In this document: positions 42,921 through 54,739 of the stretch, piece by piece
Numbering within the stretch: the first letter of the stretch is position 1
How the letters are laid out: each line of letters starts with the position of its first letter
Notes under the pieces: generated by a model
What the model was told of the DNA's origin: nothing
The model's database searches: none
The model's input: the letters and a program-made list of their open reading frames with translations, nothing else
Made by a program: the position numbers and the translations under genes
DNA from: Diabrotica undecimpunctata
Lineage: Eukaryota; Arthropoda; Insecta; Coleoptera; Chrysomelidae
Assembly (NCBI RefSeq): GCF_040954645.1
Contig: NC_092803.1
Span: forward strand, 81,568,263 to 81,632,262
DNA length: 64,000 nt
Reading direction: 5' to 3'

Positions 42921-43204
42921 AACCTACGTCAATTAATGCAGAGTTTAAAGTAAATTAAGTAGTAACTTTTTAGATTTAGCTTTCTTTGTCATTTATTATT
43001 TTCTTTTATAGATTTTATTAAAATTCAAAAAGTTTACTTATAACGGACTCTTCTCGTCTTGTAAATAGACTCTTCCAACTGTTTACTGTGAAAGCGAACC
43101 ACAAACAGCTATTTCGTTACGTGGCGCTACTTCCGTGACGTTAGCCTTAGCATTGTACCGTAGAAAATAAGTAAAGCAACGTTACTATAAAAGCTTTGCT
43201 TCAA

Positions 43205-44165
43205 AAAACGATATGGTATTTATTGATCTTAAGAAAGCAAATGATAAAATTCACTCAATAGAGTGGGCACTCAATAAGAAAGGAGTCCCCAGTGAATATG
43301 TCAAGATTATAAGAGACATGCATAAGGGAGTAATAACTAGTGTAGGACAGGTAGGGGAGACTAATAAATTTTATGTAAAAGTAGGATCTTACCAAGGCTC
43401 GGTGCTTAGTCCTTATTTATTCTCATTAGTATTAGATCAGATGACAGTGAAACTACAGGGTAACATTTAATGTATACTGATGATATATTGTTAGTAGGTA
43501 ATAGTGGAAGAAATTTAGAACAAAAAGTGGAACAGTGGGGACAACCTCTTGAGGAAAACGGTTTAAAGCTTAGTAGGACAAAAAAAAATTTGAAATGTTC
43601 ATTTAAAAATGGAGTTACTACAAATAAAATTATACCTTTGGATGCTGAAATGATTGTGAAAAGTAATAGTTTTTAAATATAGGATTGGTATTACAGAATA
43701 ATGGGAAAATAGTTGGAGATGCATGTAGTAGACTGGGCTAAGATAGATGGATAAAGTGGAAAGAAATGAGTGGTGTGTTTTGTGAGAGAAAAAATCCAAT
43801 GAAGCTGAAGGAAAATTCTATAAAACTGTCATAAGACCAACTATGATGTAAGAAACTGATGTTAGTTAAAAATAAATATAAGCACTGAATGTATGTGGCG
43901 GGAATAAGAATGCTTAGATGGATTAGGTTAAAATGGTTTAGTCATGTACAATGTTAAAACGTTAATCACCCAATATAAAGAATTGCTGATCTGAGAATTC
44001 CTGGGAGGACTAAAAGACGAAAACCAAAGAAGATCTCTGGGAAACGTTTAGACATGACATATCGGTAAAGGGAATTGATATTTGTATGACCCAAGATAAA
44101 AACTCATTTAGAAATTAATTAGGGAAGCCGATCCTGCATAGAATAAAAGGCAAAGACAATGATGA
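43205..44165 (+). pseudogene. LINE RT fragment (family C)
   Basis: MVFIDLKKANDKIHSIEWAL (palm; first Asp in FIDL), KKGVPSEYVKIIRDMHKG, GSYQGSVLSPYLFSLVLDQM (conserved QGS.LSP.LF), then MYTDDILLVGNSGRNLEQKVEQW (degraded FADD box, TDD), GLKLSRTKKNLKCSF. After 43676 the frame collapses, but ...GLGNGLV and EDLWE(T)F-like bits persist to about 44165. It is 5'-truncated. Confidence 0.8.
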
Positions 44166-44892
44166 TGAGTTCTTCATGATTACTGGGTCTGTGAACTGCA
44201 TGAAAGAAAAGAGTTTGAAACTAAATTTACCTCTTCAAAACCCTGGTAGCTTTTTAATTACATTACCTCCTACTAAAGCCATATTCCAATATGGCTTTAG
44301 TAAGATGAAGCACCGTCAGATAAGGTAAGTTATGTTTTGCAATACCTCGACCGAATATTTTCAAATCGGTGGATAGTGATACACAGAACAGTATTATGGC
44401 CAACACAATCATCTGATCTTACGCTATTCAGCTTCTTCTAGTGATATGTGAAAAATGTATTATAAAAAACTAAATCAATAAATTCAACTGATTTAAGAAT
44501 AAAAATAACGCTTTCAGGACGGTCGGTGTACCACAGCTATTAAATAATGTTAGAAGACTTACGATGAGATAGGATGTTATTTCAGATTAGGATGTTGTGA
44601 ACATATCCTAAGTAACCATGTTGAATATTTTTTAAGTTAAAATTACTGTTTTTTTTTATCATATTATCTAAAACTTAATAACTACGTATTAAGTGTTTAA
44701 TATGATGTAACGCATTACATAAAACAGATGTTTTATTATTTTTTTACTATTCATTGTTGTAATAAGACAATAACATTGTTGAACAGAAAACGATGAGTAT
44801 TTAATTATGTGTTACCGAATTTTTTATATAAGTACTGTTATTAATAAAACAAATAGTATTCTTCGCAATTTTCATAATGTTCACATATACGT

Positions 44893-44920
44893 GTATATAT
44901 ATATATATATATATATATAA
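44893..44920. repeat. Short (TA)n tract
   Basis: About 26 bases of TA just before the second family B LINE copy. Confidence 0.9.
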
Positions 44921-44934
44921 TAAACTGGAGATGT

Positions 44935-46440
44935 GAAGGAAATATATTAAGGAACTGTGTGTCGACGAAAGAACAGAAATACAAATCGAACGATGAAATT
45001 CCCAGTGAAGTAATCAAACTACTTGACGATAAAGCCAAACATTCTCTTTTAAACCTCTTCAATAAAATATACGAAACAGGGCATATACCAACAGAGACTG
45101 GCTACTGTTTTTGTAGTGGTAGTGGGTACATTTGTAAGGATAACGAAAAAAATAAATGCTAAAAAATGTAGCGATCCGCGCACTACCAGTCTAATGAAAA
45201 TTTTCTTAACAATACTGCACCCGAAAATTTACAACAAAATAAAAGTACAACTAAGCGAAACACAGTTTGGTTTCAAAAACAATCTTGGAACCAGAGAAGC
45301 ATAATTCAGTTTGCAGGTCTTGGTTCAAAGATGTAGGGATATAGAAAAACCAATATGTGTTTTATCGATTTCAAAAAGACCTTTGACCGAGTCACCCACG
45401 ACAAACTGATAGGTATCTTGAAATAGGTGAAAATTAATAAACAAGACCTCCGTATTAACAAAAATTTGTATTGACATCAATATGCAAACATACGAACTGG
45501 TCAGAATACGACGGAAGCAGTGGAAATATGACATGGACTGACTAAGTGGTGTATTTTATTGCCTCTACTTTTTAATATATACTCCGAATTAATTTTTAAA
45601 AAAGCCTTAGATGAAGATGCAGACATTAAAATCAACTGGATTAATGTCAACAATCTCAGATACGCAGACGACATGGTACGGATTGCATCCAATGAAAAGG
45701 AGTTGCAAATACTTATAAACAGGGTGGCCGAAACATGTGTTGAATATGTGCTAAAGCCTAATACTTCTAAGACAAAACTTATGGTTGTCAGTAAAACAGA
45801 GTTACAACCAATGAACATAAGAGCGTATGGAATACAGGTAATAAGAATCCACAATATCACCTATTTGAGCGCCAATGTTAACGATAACTGGGATGTAAGC
45901 AAAGAAACAAGGATTCGTATTGAAAAAACCAGAACTGCCTTCTATAAACTAAAGAAAATTCTGAATAATGGAGATATTAAATTAAACCTTAAAATCAGAT
46001 TAATACGCTGCTATATATTCTCCACATTACTCTATGGCATGGGGAGGTGGACTCTTACCTCAGCACTAATGAAAAAACTTGAGGCCTTGGAGATGTGGAT
46101 TAACTACATATTGCTGATGAGTTGGGTTGATCGAATAACAAATGAAATAATTTTACACCGAATGAAAAAGAGTACAGAAATAACCAAAACAATAAAAAAT
46201 TGAGTTACAGTATTCCGGCCATGTAATGAGACATCCAGAGAAGTATTACCTTCTATACCTCATAATACATGGTAAGATTGTCGGAAGAAACGGCTCACGC
46301 CGAAGAAGAATATCCTGGCTCCGAAATTTCTGAGAGTGGTATCAAGAGAAATCCGTTAAAATGTTTCGAGTTGCCTTAAACAAAGTTATTATTGCCAATA
46401 TGATCGGCAACGTTCGATAATCGGAGAGGGTACTAAAAGA
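44935..46440 (+). pseudogene. LINE ORF2 copy (family B), second copy
   Basis: Blocks: SNDEIPSEVIKLLDDKAKHS, LLNLFNKIYETGHIPTE, QFGFKNNLGTREA, then VCFIDFKK (palm), RPLL(F)NIYSELIFKKALDED, LRYADDMVRIASNEKELQ (intact YADD), LKPNTSKTKLMVVSKTEL, NITYLSANVNDNWDVSKET, MWINYILLMSWVDRITNE, FRVALNKVIIANM. The longest open piece is 45559-46203. Several stops and frame changes are present. The tail CTAAAAGAAGAAGA leads directly into (TA)n. Confidence 0.85.
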
Positions 46441-46445
46441 AGAAG

Positions 46446-46453
46446 ATATATAT

Positions 46454-46528
<75 letters not shown>
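46446..46528. repeat. (TA)n microsatellite
   Basis: About 80 bases of TA at the 3' end of the family B LINE copy. Confidence 0.95.
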
Positions 46529-46532
<4 letters not shown>

Positions 46533-46544
46533 TGCTGAGGGCTT

Positions 46545-47240
46545 GCAACGATTTCTGAATGTCTTAGGAAAGAAGATACTTTAGTGCTGAAAATAAACAT
46601 AAATAAAAAAAAGTAATGGCTGGTTTATGTATATGCCAAATGACAACATTATTATTTGTATATATAGTAAACAAATAGAACTCATACAAAAATTCTAGTA
46701 TCTGGGTTACAGCATAACAAACGATCTTGACCACCAGTCATAAATGAGCTCGCATAGAGTATGCTAGGTCAGTTTTTTAAAGAACAACAAATTCCCAATA
46801 AACTCTACCTTATCATTGGATATCCGATACTTATTTTCCATACTGTTATACGTAAAGAAGGGTAAGTGGAAACATAAACTCTTAGAATTACAACTACGAG
46901 GAAGATAGAAGCATTTAAGATGTGTGTTTTTCAAAAGATGTTTAAGATCTCTTGGACAGAGCTTATGAGCAACAATGAGGTGCTTAGGAGGATGGGAACT
47001 GAGGAGAACTCGTTGTAAAAACAGAAAAACGAGTCATCTAAGCCATATTTAAATAGGAGAAAAATACAACTTCCTACGACTCATAATGGACGGGAAAGTG
47101 AAAGAAAGAAGAGGTTCAGGAAGATTTTCGTGCCTGAATAATGTGAGAGAGTGGACTGGTATGGGCATACATTAGTTATTAATAACAGCTCTAGATATAG
47201 AGCAATATTTTGTAATTATCGCCAATTTTTAGTAATGGAG
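46545..47240 (+). pseudogene. LINE C-terminal fragment
   Basis: FWYLGYSITNDLDHQS-like junction (K.F.YLG..ITND), FLKNNKFPINSTLSLDIR, CVFFKRCLRSLGQSL, YNFLRLIMDGKVKERRGSGR and LNNVREWTGMGIH are the ordered tail blocks of a LINE ORF2 (...YLG...RR.L.ISW...LRLI..GK..GRRG.GR...WL.N.REW). It is decayed, with stops throughout. Confidence 0.7.
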
Positions 47241-47869
47241 AAGATACCTTAAGAAAAAGATATGGATATATAACTTTTTCCATATTATAGCCCTTCACTG
47301 CACTAAAGAGTTTTAACTACCCAATGATTACATAACCCATTACTTCCAAATTTTCATGAAATTGGCGCATGTCAGGCTACGCATGCTGACCATGTCGATT
47401 TTCTTCGAATTCTTCAAGTCAAAATAGAATAACTACTAGATACACATTTTGATGTGTATATAATTCTCTATCGATTCAAATTAACATACCTTGACTCATG
47501 TTTTTGTTATTTATGAGAGTAATTTTTCTGTACATAAAACTATGACTATGTAGAAGATAAATAGTAGAAGATTATGTAGATAAATGTAAAATTATTTTGG
47601 CGCTCGATATTACTATGGTAAATTGTGATATCTTAAGTAAAGTGTAACTTTGTTTCAACAGTTCGTTATATAGTATTAACACAAAAAGTAGTAGGGGAAT
47701 TTACCTGTACAAATATCCTTCTAGTAGCACTGAAAGCCGCTAAATGTTTAGCATACAAAATATTTAACAAATGAAATAGTTTATACAAAAAAAACGAGCA
47801 GAAAGAAAACAACAGTCACCCCAACGCAGAGAGGTTTTTTGAGAGGGGCTGTTTCTCGTTCTAAACGCT

Positions 47870-48126
47870 AGCCCACACATGGGCGATGGCGCTAGTCATC
47901 AACACGCACGGTGGACTTCCTGCGGACATACAATGTTGACGATCGCAGCGAGAGGACTGCTCCAGGTTCTGGCCAGGTATTGATCCCTGGTGACGTCAAC
48001 GGGGCAGGGCTTCCTGCGCCACTACGGAGGCGGCGCCGAGTCGAGGAGGATTGGAGATGGGCGAGAAGGAGCCCCCCGCCGACCCCACAACGCCCACGGT
48101 GGGTTTTTGCCGTGGAGGTCGACTGA
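47870..48126 (+). other. GC-rich island with a 71-codon ORF of unknown nature
   Basis: A stretch near 60% G+C in a window near 30%. The frame at 47911-48126 starts MDFLRTYNVDDRSERTAPG, passes VLIPGDVNGAGLPAPLRRRR and ends RPRWVFAVEVD, rich in Arg and Pro. I do not recognise it. The base composition suggests a piece of a GC-rich mobile element or a sequence of other origin rather than native gene DNA here. Confidence 0.35.
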
Positions 48127-48139
48127 AAAGGTCGGTCGA

Positions 48140-49460
48140 TAGTCCCGTCTACCGTGGTATGTCTTCACAATGTCGATATAGGGTTTTGTTGTTAATGTTA
48201 GTATTACCTAACCTTCAACATAAGTCCTAGAATTTTATTTGTCGAAAATGTCGCATCCCTTTTACGGTATAAGCACGAAGGAAATACAACAACATTTTAA
48301 TGGATGCATCTTTGAACTCAAACATTTTGTATATGAAGAAAAAACAAAACCTACAAAATAAAACGAAAAAAGCTTACTTAGGATATTGTACTGTAATCAT
48401 TTAAAATTTAAAACTTGTGTCATATTTCGACAGTTAGTTTAAAATTCATACAAAATTAAAAGATAACGAGCCAAATTAAAAATCCACTTTATAATTTGGT
48501 AAAAGACAGTAAAAATGTAAAATAAAACACTTCAAAATGAACTGTAAAAAGCATATTAAAAATATTTTACGGTACAATAAATAGTAATATACTGCACTTA
48601 AATGCAATGTCAATTATAATGGTTTTAGTTATCAAAAGGTTATAGGTTACAAAATACATTAAAATTACTACAAAAAAAAACTAAAAAAGTCACAATATCT
48701 AAGGTAGGTACAGTGTATTAAGGTTTCCTTTAAATAAAAAGTAGATCAAAACAGGAAGTTAGGAGAAATAGTATCCGGAATTTGTATGAAGTTCTAGTTA
48801 GTAATGTAAAAAATTTGTTTAAAAATTATTTTTATTTGTTGTAAAGAAAACCCTGGCAAAAAATATATTTTTCCACATTAATATAACATTCACTGATATG
48901 GTTGTGTATATATGCCATAAATATTGATTATTAGAAGGAAAGCAACGAATATTTTAAAAGAGCTCTCTGGTATAACTTTTGTAAAGACACATTAATGTAA
49001 AAAAACTACCATAAAAATGGCAACAAGAAATTATTATCACAAAAAGTCTCTTCTTGAAATCAAATTGTTTTTCGGAATATGAAATAAGAAAATATAAAAT
49101 TCCAATTAAAAACATGTATACTCGTTTAAATCACAGCACAATCGTGGATCTCAATGATTAAAACATAACCTTGTACAGGGATTAGTCTTAAGAACGTACA
49201 AGAAGTCACAGTCTGTTTAAAGAAGTGAATCCAGTATATTACCAAGACTATTTTAAATGAGAATTCAATGAGATTTGGGTGACATCGAATAAAGTATATA
49301 TTATTCCATAACTTTTAACAATTACTAAGAGTAGCGCAGAATAGAGAACATTTTGATATAGTGATAGCAAACATCCAGTAACGAAGTTCACCAGAATAAG
49401 AAGAAAAATATTCAATGCAAAGACAGCCATTTGAAGCATATTGGTCAAACAAAATCCTTC
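48140..49460. other. AT-rich DNA, nothing firm
   Basis: No repeat or clear coding block. A minus-strand ORF at 49248-49448 encodes a hydrophobic 66-residue stretch (MTNMLQMAVFALNIFLLIL) that could be chance. Confidence 0.4.
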
Positions 49461-49477
49461 TCGGATAATTCTTGGTC

Positions 49478-49760
49478 TATAGAACCGGATGGGGGCTATA
49501 GTTCTGGAGTTAGTAAAATCAATTGTGTGACCTGTATGAAGATGGTGTTTACCTAGAGCTGAAATTGAATCGGAATTGCGAACAGGAATGAAATGTTATA
49601 AAATTCTATTTTGAATTCTACGATTTGTTTGGCCTAGAGAAGATCAGGAGCAGTCTGCACAAGGAATTTCATAAATTCCGTATTGTTCATTTGGAATGAC
49701 GTCTTTGATTAATCGGACAAGAGATGAAAGTTTTTGTTGGGGGTAAATATTGTCTTTATT
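49478..49760 (-). pseudogene. Penelope GIY-YIG endonuclease fragment, copy 2
   Basis: Minus strand reads YGIYEIPCADCS, SLGQTNRRIQNRI, then NSDSISALGKHHLHTGHTID. The pattern GIY.IPC..C...Y.GQT.R....R..EH......S.SAL..H....GH.IDF is the Penelope-associated GIY-YIG nuclease. A stop interrupts after CADCS. Confidence 0.75.
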
Positions 49761-49764
49761 TCTC

Positions 49765-49822
49765 GATTTCCGAAGTATAAATTGGAACGTCAATAAACTT
49801 AATTTAAACTTAAATTGTGGCT
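49765..49822 (+). repeat. Penelope pseudo-LTR remnant with decayed hammerhead-like core
   Basis: GATTTCCGAAGT...AATTGGAACGTCAATAAACTT, related to 52611-52680 (reverse strand) and 2560-2630. In intact Penelope-like copies a stem-loop is followed by GAAACGTC; here the corresponding bases are GGAACGTC, so the ribozyme-like core is damaged. Confidence 0.5.
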
Positions 49823-49850
49823 TCGATGTTTACCGTACGCCACCATTATA

Positions 49851-50125
49851 GAAGCGGATGAGGACTATGGTTCTGGAGTTTTTAAAATCAATTTTGTGAC
49901 CTGTTTGAAGATAGTGTTGACCTAGAGTTGAAGTTGAGTCGGATGAAAAAAAATGAAATGTTCATAAATCCTGTTTTGGATTCTATGATTTGTTTAGCCT
50001 ATATGGGATCGGGGACAGTCTGCACGGGAAATTTTATAAACTCGGTGTTGTTCATATGGAATGTTGTCTTTAATTGATCAGACAAGGATAAAAGTTTTTG
50101 TCATGGGGTAAATATTGTCTTTATT
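49851..50125 (-). pseudogene. Penelope GIY-YIG endonuclease fragment, copy 1
   Basis: Parallels 49478-49760 over about 275 bases with some changes. Retains the start of the domain (Y...PC.DC..), and a C-terminal HSDSTS(A)LG.H...GH.IDF segment. Several stops. Confidence 0.65.
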
Positions 50126-50269
50126 CTTGAGTTTAGAATTTTGTCGATTTTGTCAGACACCTTTGACGTAAGGAAGAAAAGATTTCGTATGATATGAATC
50201 TGAGTCTTTGGGTTGAGATTAAGTGGAAGATTGATATCTGTGGATGCACCTATTGATGTGATTTTCGCG

Positions 50270-51055
50270 GTAACCGTTTTGGATGAGGGCTTGTTTTAAA
50301 CTAGAGAGCTCACCGGGTCTACTTGCATCATCGCAAAGGAGTATTGATCTGGAGACAAGCATATTAATGACTAAATTAATTTGTGAAGGTGGATGATGAG
50401 AGTTGGCATGGGTGGGTAACAGTGCCGGTTGGTATGGGTGGGTTCGATAAATAGAATGATGAAAACCTTGAAATTTGTTTTTCTTTATGATAACGTCGAG
50501 AAACGGTAGAAGTGAATCAGTTTTCGCCTCTACCGTGAACTAGATACTAGCATGTATACCATTCAGATGGGTTTGAAAAGACACCAAAACATCCCTGTTA
50601 TGGGGCGAAATGACGAATATATCGTCAACATACCGTAGCCAACATGTGGGTTTAAGCATTGATGTGGATAGTGCTCGGGTCACAAAGTCTTTCATAAAGA
50701 TATTGACAATTACTGGAGATAGTGGGGAGCCCATTGGAGCACCATTTATTTGTCTGCAGAATTGATTTTGGAAGATAAAATAAGTGTTGTACATTCAATG
50801 TTTAATGAGAGATAAGTGGTCTTGCTGGATACTGCATTTAGTTTTCAGAATGTTAAGAGTTTCGTCTATAGAAATTTTTGTAAAGAGTGAAACGATATCG
50901 AAACTTACTAGAATGTCTGATGGTGAGATAGGGTATTGTTTAAGAAGTTCGATAAAACGAAAAGAATTTTTGACTAACGATGAAGCATTTTTTTGACGAC
51001 AGATAAAGGATGAAGGATCAAGGCGGGAAGAATGACTAGATTTGGATTTGACTAA
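50270..51055 (-). pseudogene. Penelope-type reverse transcriptase fragment
   Basis: Blocks: KNASSLVKNSFRFIELLKQYP, SDILVSFDIVSLFTKISIDE (palm Asp), FCRQINGAPMGSPLSPVIVN, KPTCWLRYVDDIFVISPHNR (YVDD box), and PFLDVIIKKNKFQGFHHSIYR. These match the Penelope-like RT pattern SFDVVSLFT...MGSPLSP...W.RYVDD.F....LPFLDV.V. The block 50540-50794 is open for 84 codons; frameshifts and stops bracket it. Confidence 0.85.
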
Positions 51056-51059
51056 AGTT

Positions 51060-53135
51060 CTTTCAGGGCTTTTTTCTTGGATTGGCTAATATAAGGCCAG
51101 AAAATAAGAACAATTCGTCGTAGACATTTATTTATAAAGACCTGCAGTTTACCTGTAAGGGTTTTTGTCACTTGCAGGTTTCACATTCGTAGAGTAGAAG
51201 ACATGTCATTTGACTGCAATATGCGAATCTTTGTCCTTGTAGTATACCCGCCAGATTTTCAAACAGGGTTAAGCATGCTGAGTGCTTGTTGAGCTTTTTG
51301 TATCCTCATACGAATATCGTTCTCTGTACCTTCGCTTTCTGTTATGACACTTCCAAGATACATAAAGTTTTCCACATTTTCAATCTGCATGTTTTTGATA
51401 GTAAATAGCGTGTTGTTTCTTGCATTTACTCTCATGGATTTGTTTTTACTAATATTGATTTTTAAACCTACTTTATTGGCTTTAGTGAAAAGTGTTTCCA
51501 ATTGATCAGCCACACCTTGGAACCTTTGTCCTAACAGGCAGATATCGTCGGCGTATTCTAGATCGATTGGGCGTGTGGTTAACGTCCATTGTATCTCTCT
51601 TGTATCAGAGTCTAATTTGTAGAGAATATAGTCTGCTGCTATGTTAAAAAGAAACGGAGAAAGCACGCATCCTGTCTGACTCCAGTAAGTAGGTATGTCA
51701 AATTCGTCACTGTTGATTCCATTGTTTGTCACGCTGCATTTTGCCTCAGTGTATAGTGACTTTATAATGGAAATTATTTTATGCGGGATGTTTCTTAGCT
51801 CTAAAATTTTCCATAAAGTAGCATGAGATAAGCTGTCAAAGGCACGCTCGAAGTCAACAAAAACCATGTATAGGGGTGTTTTCCATTTAACTGATTGTTT
51901 CATTATTACCCTCACAGTATTAATGTGGTCTATGCAGGAGGATTCTGGTCTAAAGGCTGCTTGACCAGCCCGAAATTCAATCTTGTTTTTTAATCTTTCA
52001 AGTATGATGGTCGTGAAGATTTTACTTATTCGGTAAGCAAGGTTATTCCTCTTCAATTTTTGCACAGTGTGAGGTTGCCCTTTTTTGGAAGCTTAATAAT
52101 GTTACCCCTTTTCAAGCCCGCTGGAATGCTGTTTGTTTCCCACACCTCTCGGATTATGGGGAGCAAAAGTTCAGCAGTTAAATGTGGATCAGTTTTAAGT
52201 ATTAGGCAGCAATGTTATCGATTTTCGGAGACTTGTTATTTCTCAGATTCGATAGCTGTTATTATCTCTGTTTTGGAAGGGGCCTCGCAAGATATACGCA
52301 AGTCTACATTCTGCGGGTTTTCGACAATTTCATCTACGTTTTCCTGGGCGTGCCTAGTATCACCTGAAAATGCTCTTTCCATCTCTGTACTTGGTCAATT
52401 GTTGTACTTAGTAATTTGCCTGTCTTGGATCTTACAATGTTTGAACAGTTGGGCCCATTTTTTGTTAGTCGTCTAGTAATTTGGTATAGTTCTCTAGTTC
52501 TGTTGTGTTGTGTAGCTGTTTCAGCTTGTTTTACCAGTACTTCAGCCCACCTTCTTTTGTCTCTTCTTATATTTCTTTACTACCTACTTTATTTATTGTA
52601 ATTACTATTTAAATGGGAATAAGCCACAATTAGAAGTTAAAGCAAGTTTATTGACGTGTCAATTTACACTTCGGAAATCGTTCTCAAAATACAAACATTA
52701 ATAAATTAAACACAGTTTGTTTTTTTGTTACTTGGTGAAAAATTCTTCTAATAATTTAATTTTATCATATCAAGATAAATTTCATCTGACATCTATTCTT
52801 TTCTATTTTGCTCTTTTTTGCCCAGTTTATCTTCATCTATTTCCGTCAAAACATATGCCAAATCTTCCCAGGTATTAACTTCACGTTCCCTTGTTTTGAG
52901 TTGGAGTTCCTCCCTAAACATGTGTCATCCTGGAGCCGTTTTTAATTTATCTAAATTGTATGTTGGTCTGTTAGTGTTTCGCGTGATTTTGTTTTTTTCA
53001 ATCTTGATTTTAATGGTACCGATTGTGAGATGATGGTCACTTGCGGTTGACTTCCCTTACCTTTTTAATGCAGAATTTTAACGTAAAATTGTTCAGTTCA
53101 TATGTTACGTTTTTGGAAGTCACACATACTTTCTG
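51060..53135 (-). pseudogene. LINE ORF2 with long RT frame, split by a Penelope fragment
   Basis: On the minus strand: a linker after the endonuclease (about 53130-52800: SDHHLTIGTIKIKIEKNK-like, REELQLKTREREVNTWEDLA), an insertion at 52760-52611, then RRWAEVLVKQAETATQHNRT, KTGKLLSTTIDQVQRWKEHF, and an open RT frame 52065-51259: YRISKIFTTIILERLKNKI, QAAFRPESSCIDHINTVRVI, YMVFVDFERAFDSL (palm), CVLSPFLFNIAADYIL, LEYADDICLLGQ (YADD), GLKINISKNKSMRVN, FMYLGSVITESEGTENDIR. It ends with LQVFINKCLRRIV-like residues near 51100. The YADD and palm Asp are intact, so this is one of the better-preserved LINEs in the window, yet it is truncated and split. The first codon of the 268-codon open frame is not a true start. 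Confidence 0.85.
52611..52760 (-). repeat. Penelope-derived segment inserted in the LINE
   Basis: The reverse complement matches 2496-2640 over about 145 bases. LINE coding resumes on both sides (AEVLVKQAET to the left, EIDEDKLGKK to the right), so the segment is an insertion. It contains CGATTTCCGAAGTGT followed by GACACGTC, a damaged version of the hammerhead-type GAAACGTC. Confidence 0.6.
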
Positions 53136-53139
53136 CGGA

Positions 53140-54735
53140 GATCCCTGGTTCGAAATAATATAAAATATATTTTAATTCAATAAAAATTACTTTCAGGAAA
53201 AAATACAAGTCGCTTAAAAAGTTCTAAACAATGGCAGGAAATCGTAAAATTATATTAATACATAACATCTTTCGGCGTAAGAGATAAATAAATGTGTCGC
53301 GCTGATTAAAGAAGTTTCAAGCTAAGCTGAAACTAAGCTAAGCTTTAAACGGCAAATACTAGACATTATGTAAGCTGTACTTTACACTACGTGCAGATCC
53401 GACCCTGTCGCGCAATTCAGTATGAAATTAAAGCACTTTGGTTTTGGATAATTTTTTTTGGGCATGCGAATTTACAAGCTTCATGAGGTTTCAACACATC
53501 ACTAATTTTTTGATACTATACTGATACTACTACTAAACAAACTTTTAATACTAACCTCAATCCCAAATTTACTCCACATTCTTCTAAAATGATTAAACAA
53601 GCATCTTGCTTTGTGTATCTTGCCTACAGTTTAAAGTGAGTTTGTTTCAAATGAGATTTAAAAATGCATGAATAATAACCCTTAGAGCGTTTTACTCAAC
53701 GACAATGTTGAACATTTTATGAGTAATGCTGAGCTAACATCATTATTATTTCACTCGTCACTAGTGAATACTAAACTTTACAAGTATAAACTTAAATGTA
53801 GCCTATAAATAAAAACTGTTGCAATACTTTCTAAATACCCTAGAAATTAAAATTAGTTTTTAAAAGCTAAATACTAGGAGAACGCCCTAAAAAACCAGTG
53901 TAAACATAAAAGGAATTTTAAACGAAATACGTAAATCTCTCGATGACTCGATGATTATCACTTGACAACATAAGAAAACCTGAAAAATGGATTAAAATAC
54001 AATTGTTCGATCTGATGTTTAAAAAGGTAGCAGAAAAAAATAAGCTACTACCGAACATTAATTAATGGATTTGTAATGAACTGTATAGGTACGATTATTG
54101 AAGAAAACGTATAATTGTGATCAGTTCAAAGAAGAAAAGAGTAAGGCCACACAGACTATAAAAAAATAGTTCCACTGTGACAATATAACCATATGTTTTC
54201 CTTACTGTATCCATTTTTAGACATAGACCTCCACTCGTCTTTCACTGTTGTCATTCTCAGTATTCTAGTTTTCTTAAAAGTAGCACGCTAATCATACATT
54301 TTCTCAACACTTTTTTGTATTCTGGAACCTTGTACCTGCATATTTAAATCTGGACGATGGTACAATATATTTTTGGTGTAACTCGAAAAGTCACTATCCT
54401 AAAAGTGTTTGACGTTTTCCATCTAATAACTCGCAGTCGTGCAAATTACGGTTAACTATTTTAAGTCTTCTGCTATAAAGTCTACAACTTAAGTTTACAT
54501 AAAACAGTTCCATTGTATGCAGTCAAGTGTGTCTTGACTGGCATATGTTCAATAAAAAGGCCTGTTAACGTACAGCCCTATTATCACATGCCCATCCAGT
54601 ATACATTTTGCCATGTATTTGACTGGGTATGTTTCCTTCGGATCCACATTTTTTTCTGCTCGTGGACTATGCTTTTTACACTCCCATTGCCGGCTCTGAA
54701 TCGAAGTATTTTCTAGCTTATGCTCTTCTGGCAGG
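53140..54735. other. DNA with no recognised feature
   Basis: AT-rich. Has a small palindromic run AAGCTAAGCTGAAACTAAGCTAAG-like near 53320. A short ORF at 54513-54716 has no similarity I know and is antisense to LINE-adjacent sequence. Confidence 0.4.
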
Positions 54736-54739
54736 TTCA

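Larger units (their letters stand above)
49470..51060 (-). mobile_element. Penelope-like retroelement, partial, with duplicated 3' part
   Basis: On the minus strand an RT (50270-51060) precedes a GIY-YIG endonuclease region, the signature order of Penelope-like elements. The endonuclease part is present twice: 50125-49851 and 49760-49478. A pseudo-LTR-like sequence separates them (49765-49822), which suggests two partial copies in tandem, as Penelope insertions often are. Confidence 0.8.

Noticed and set aside
49248..49448. Hydrophobic ORF resembling a chemoreceptor membrane segment
   Set aside because: Only one or two spans, no conserved motif, and AT-rich DNA readily yields hydrophobic ORFs.
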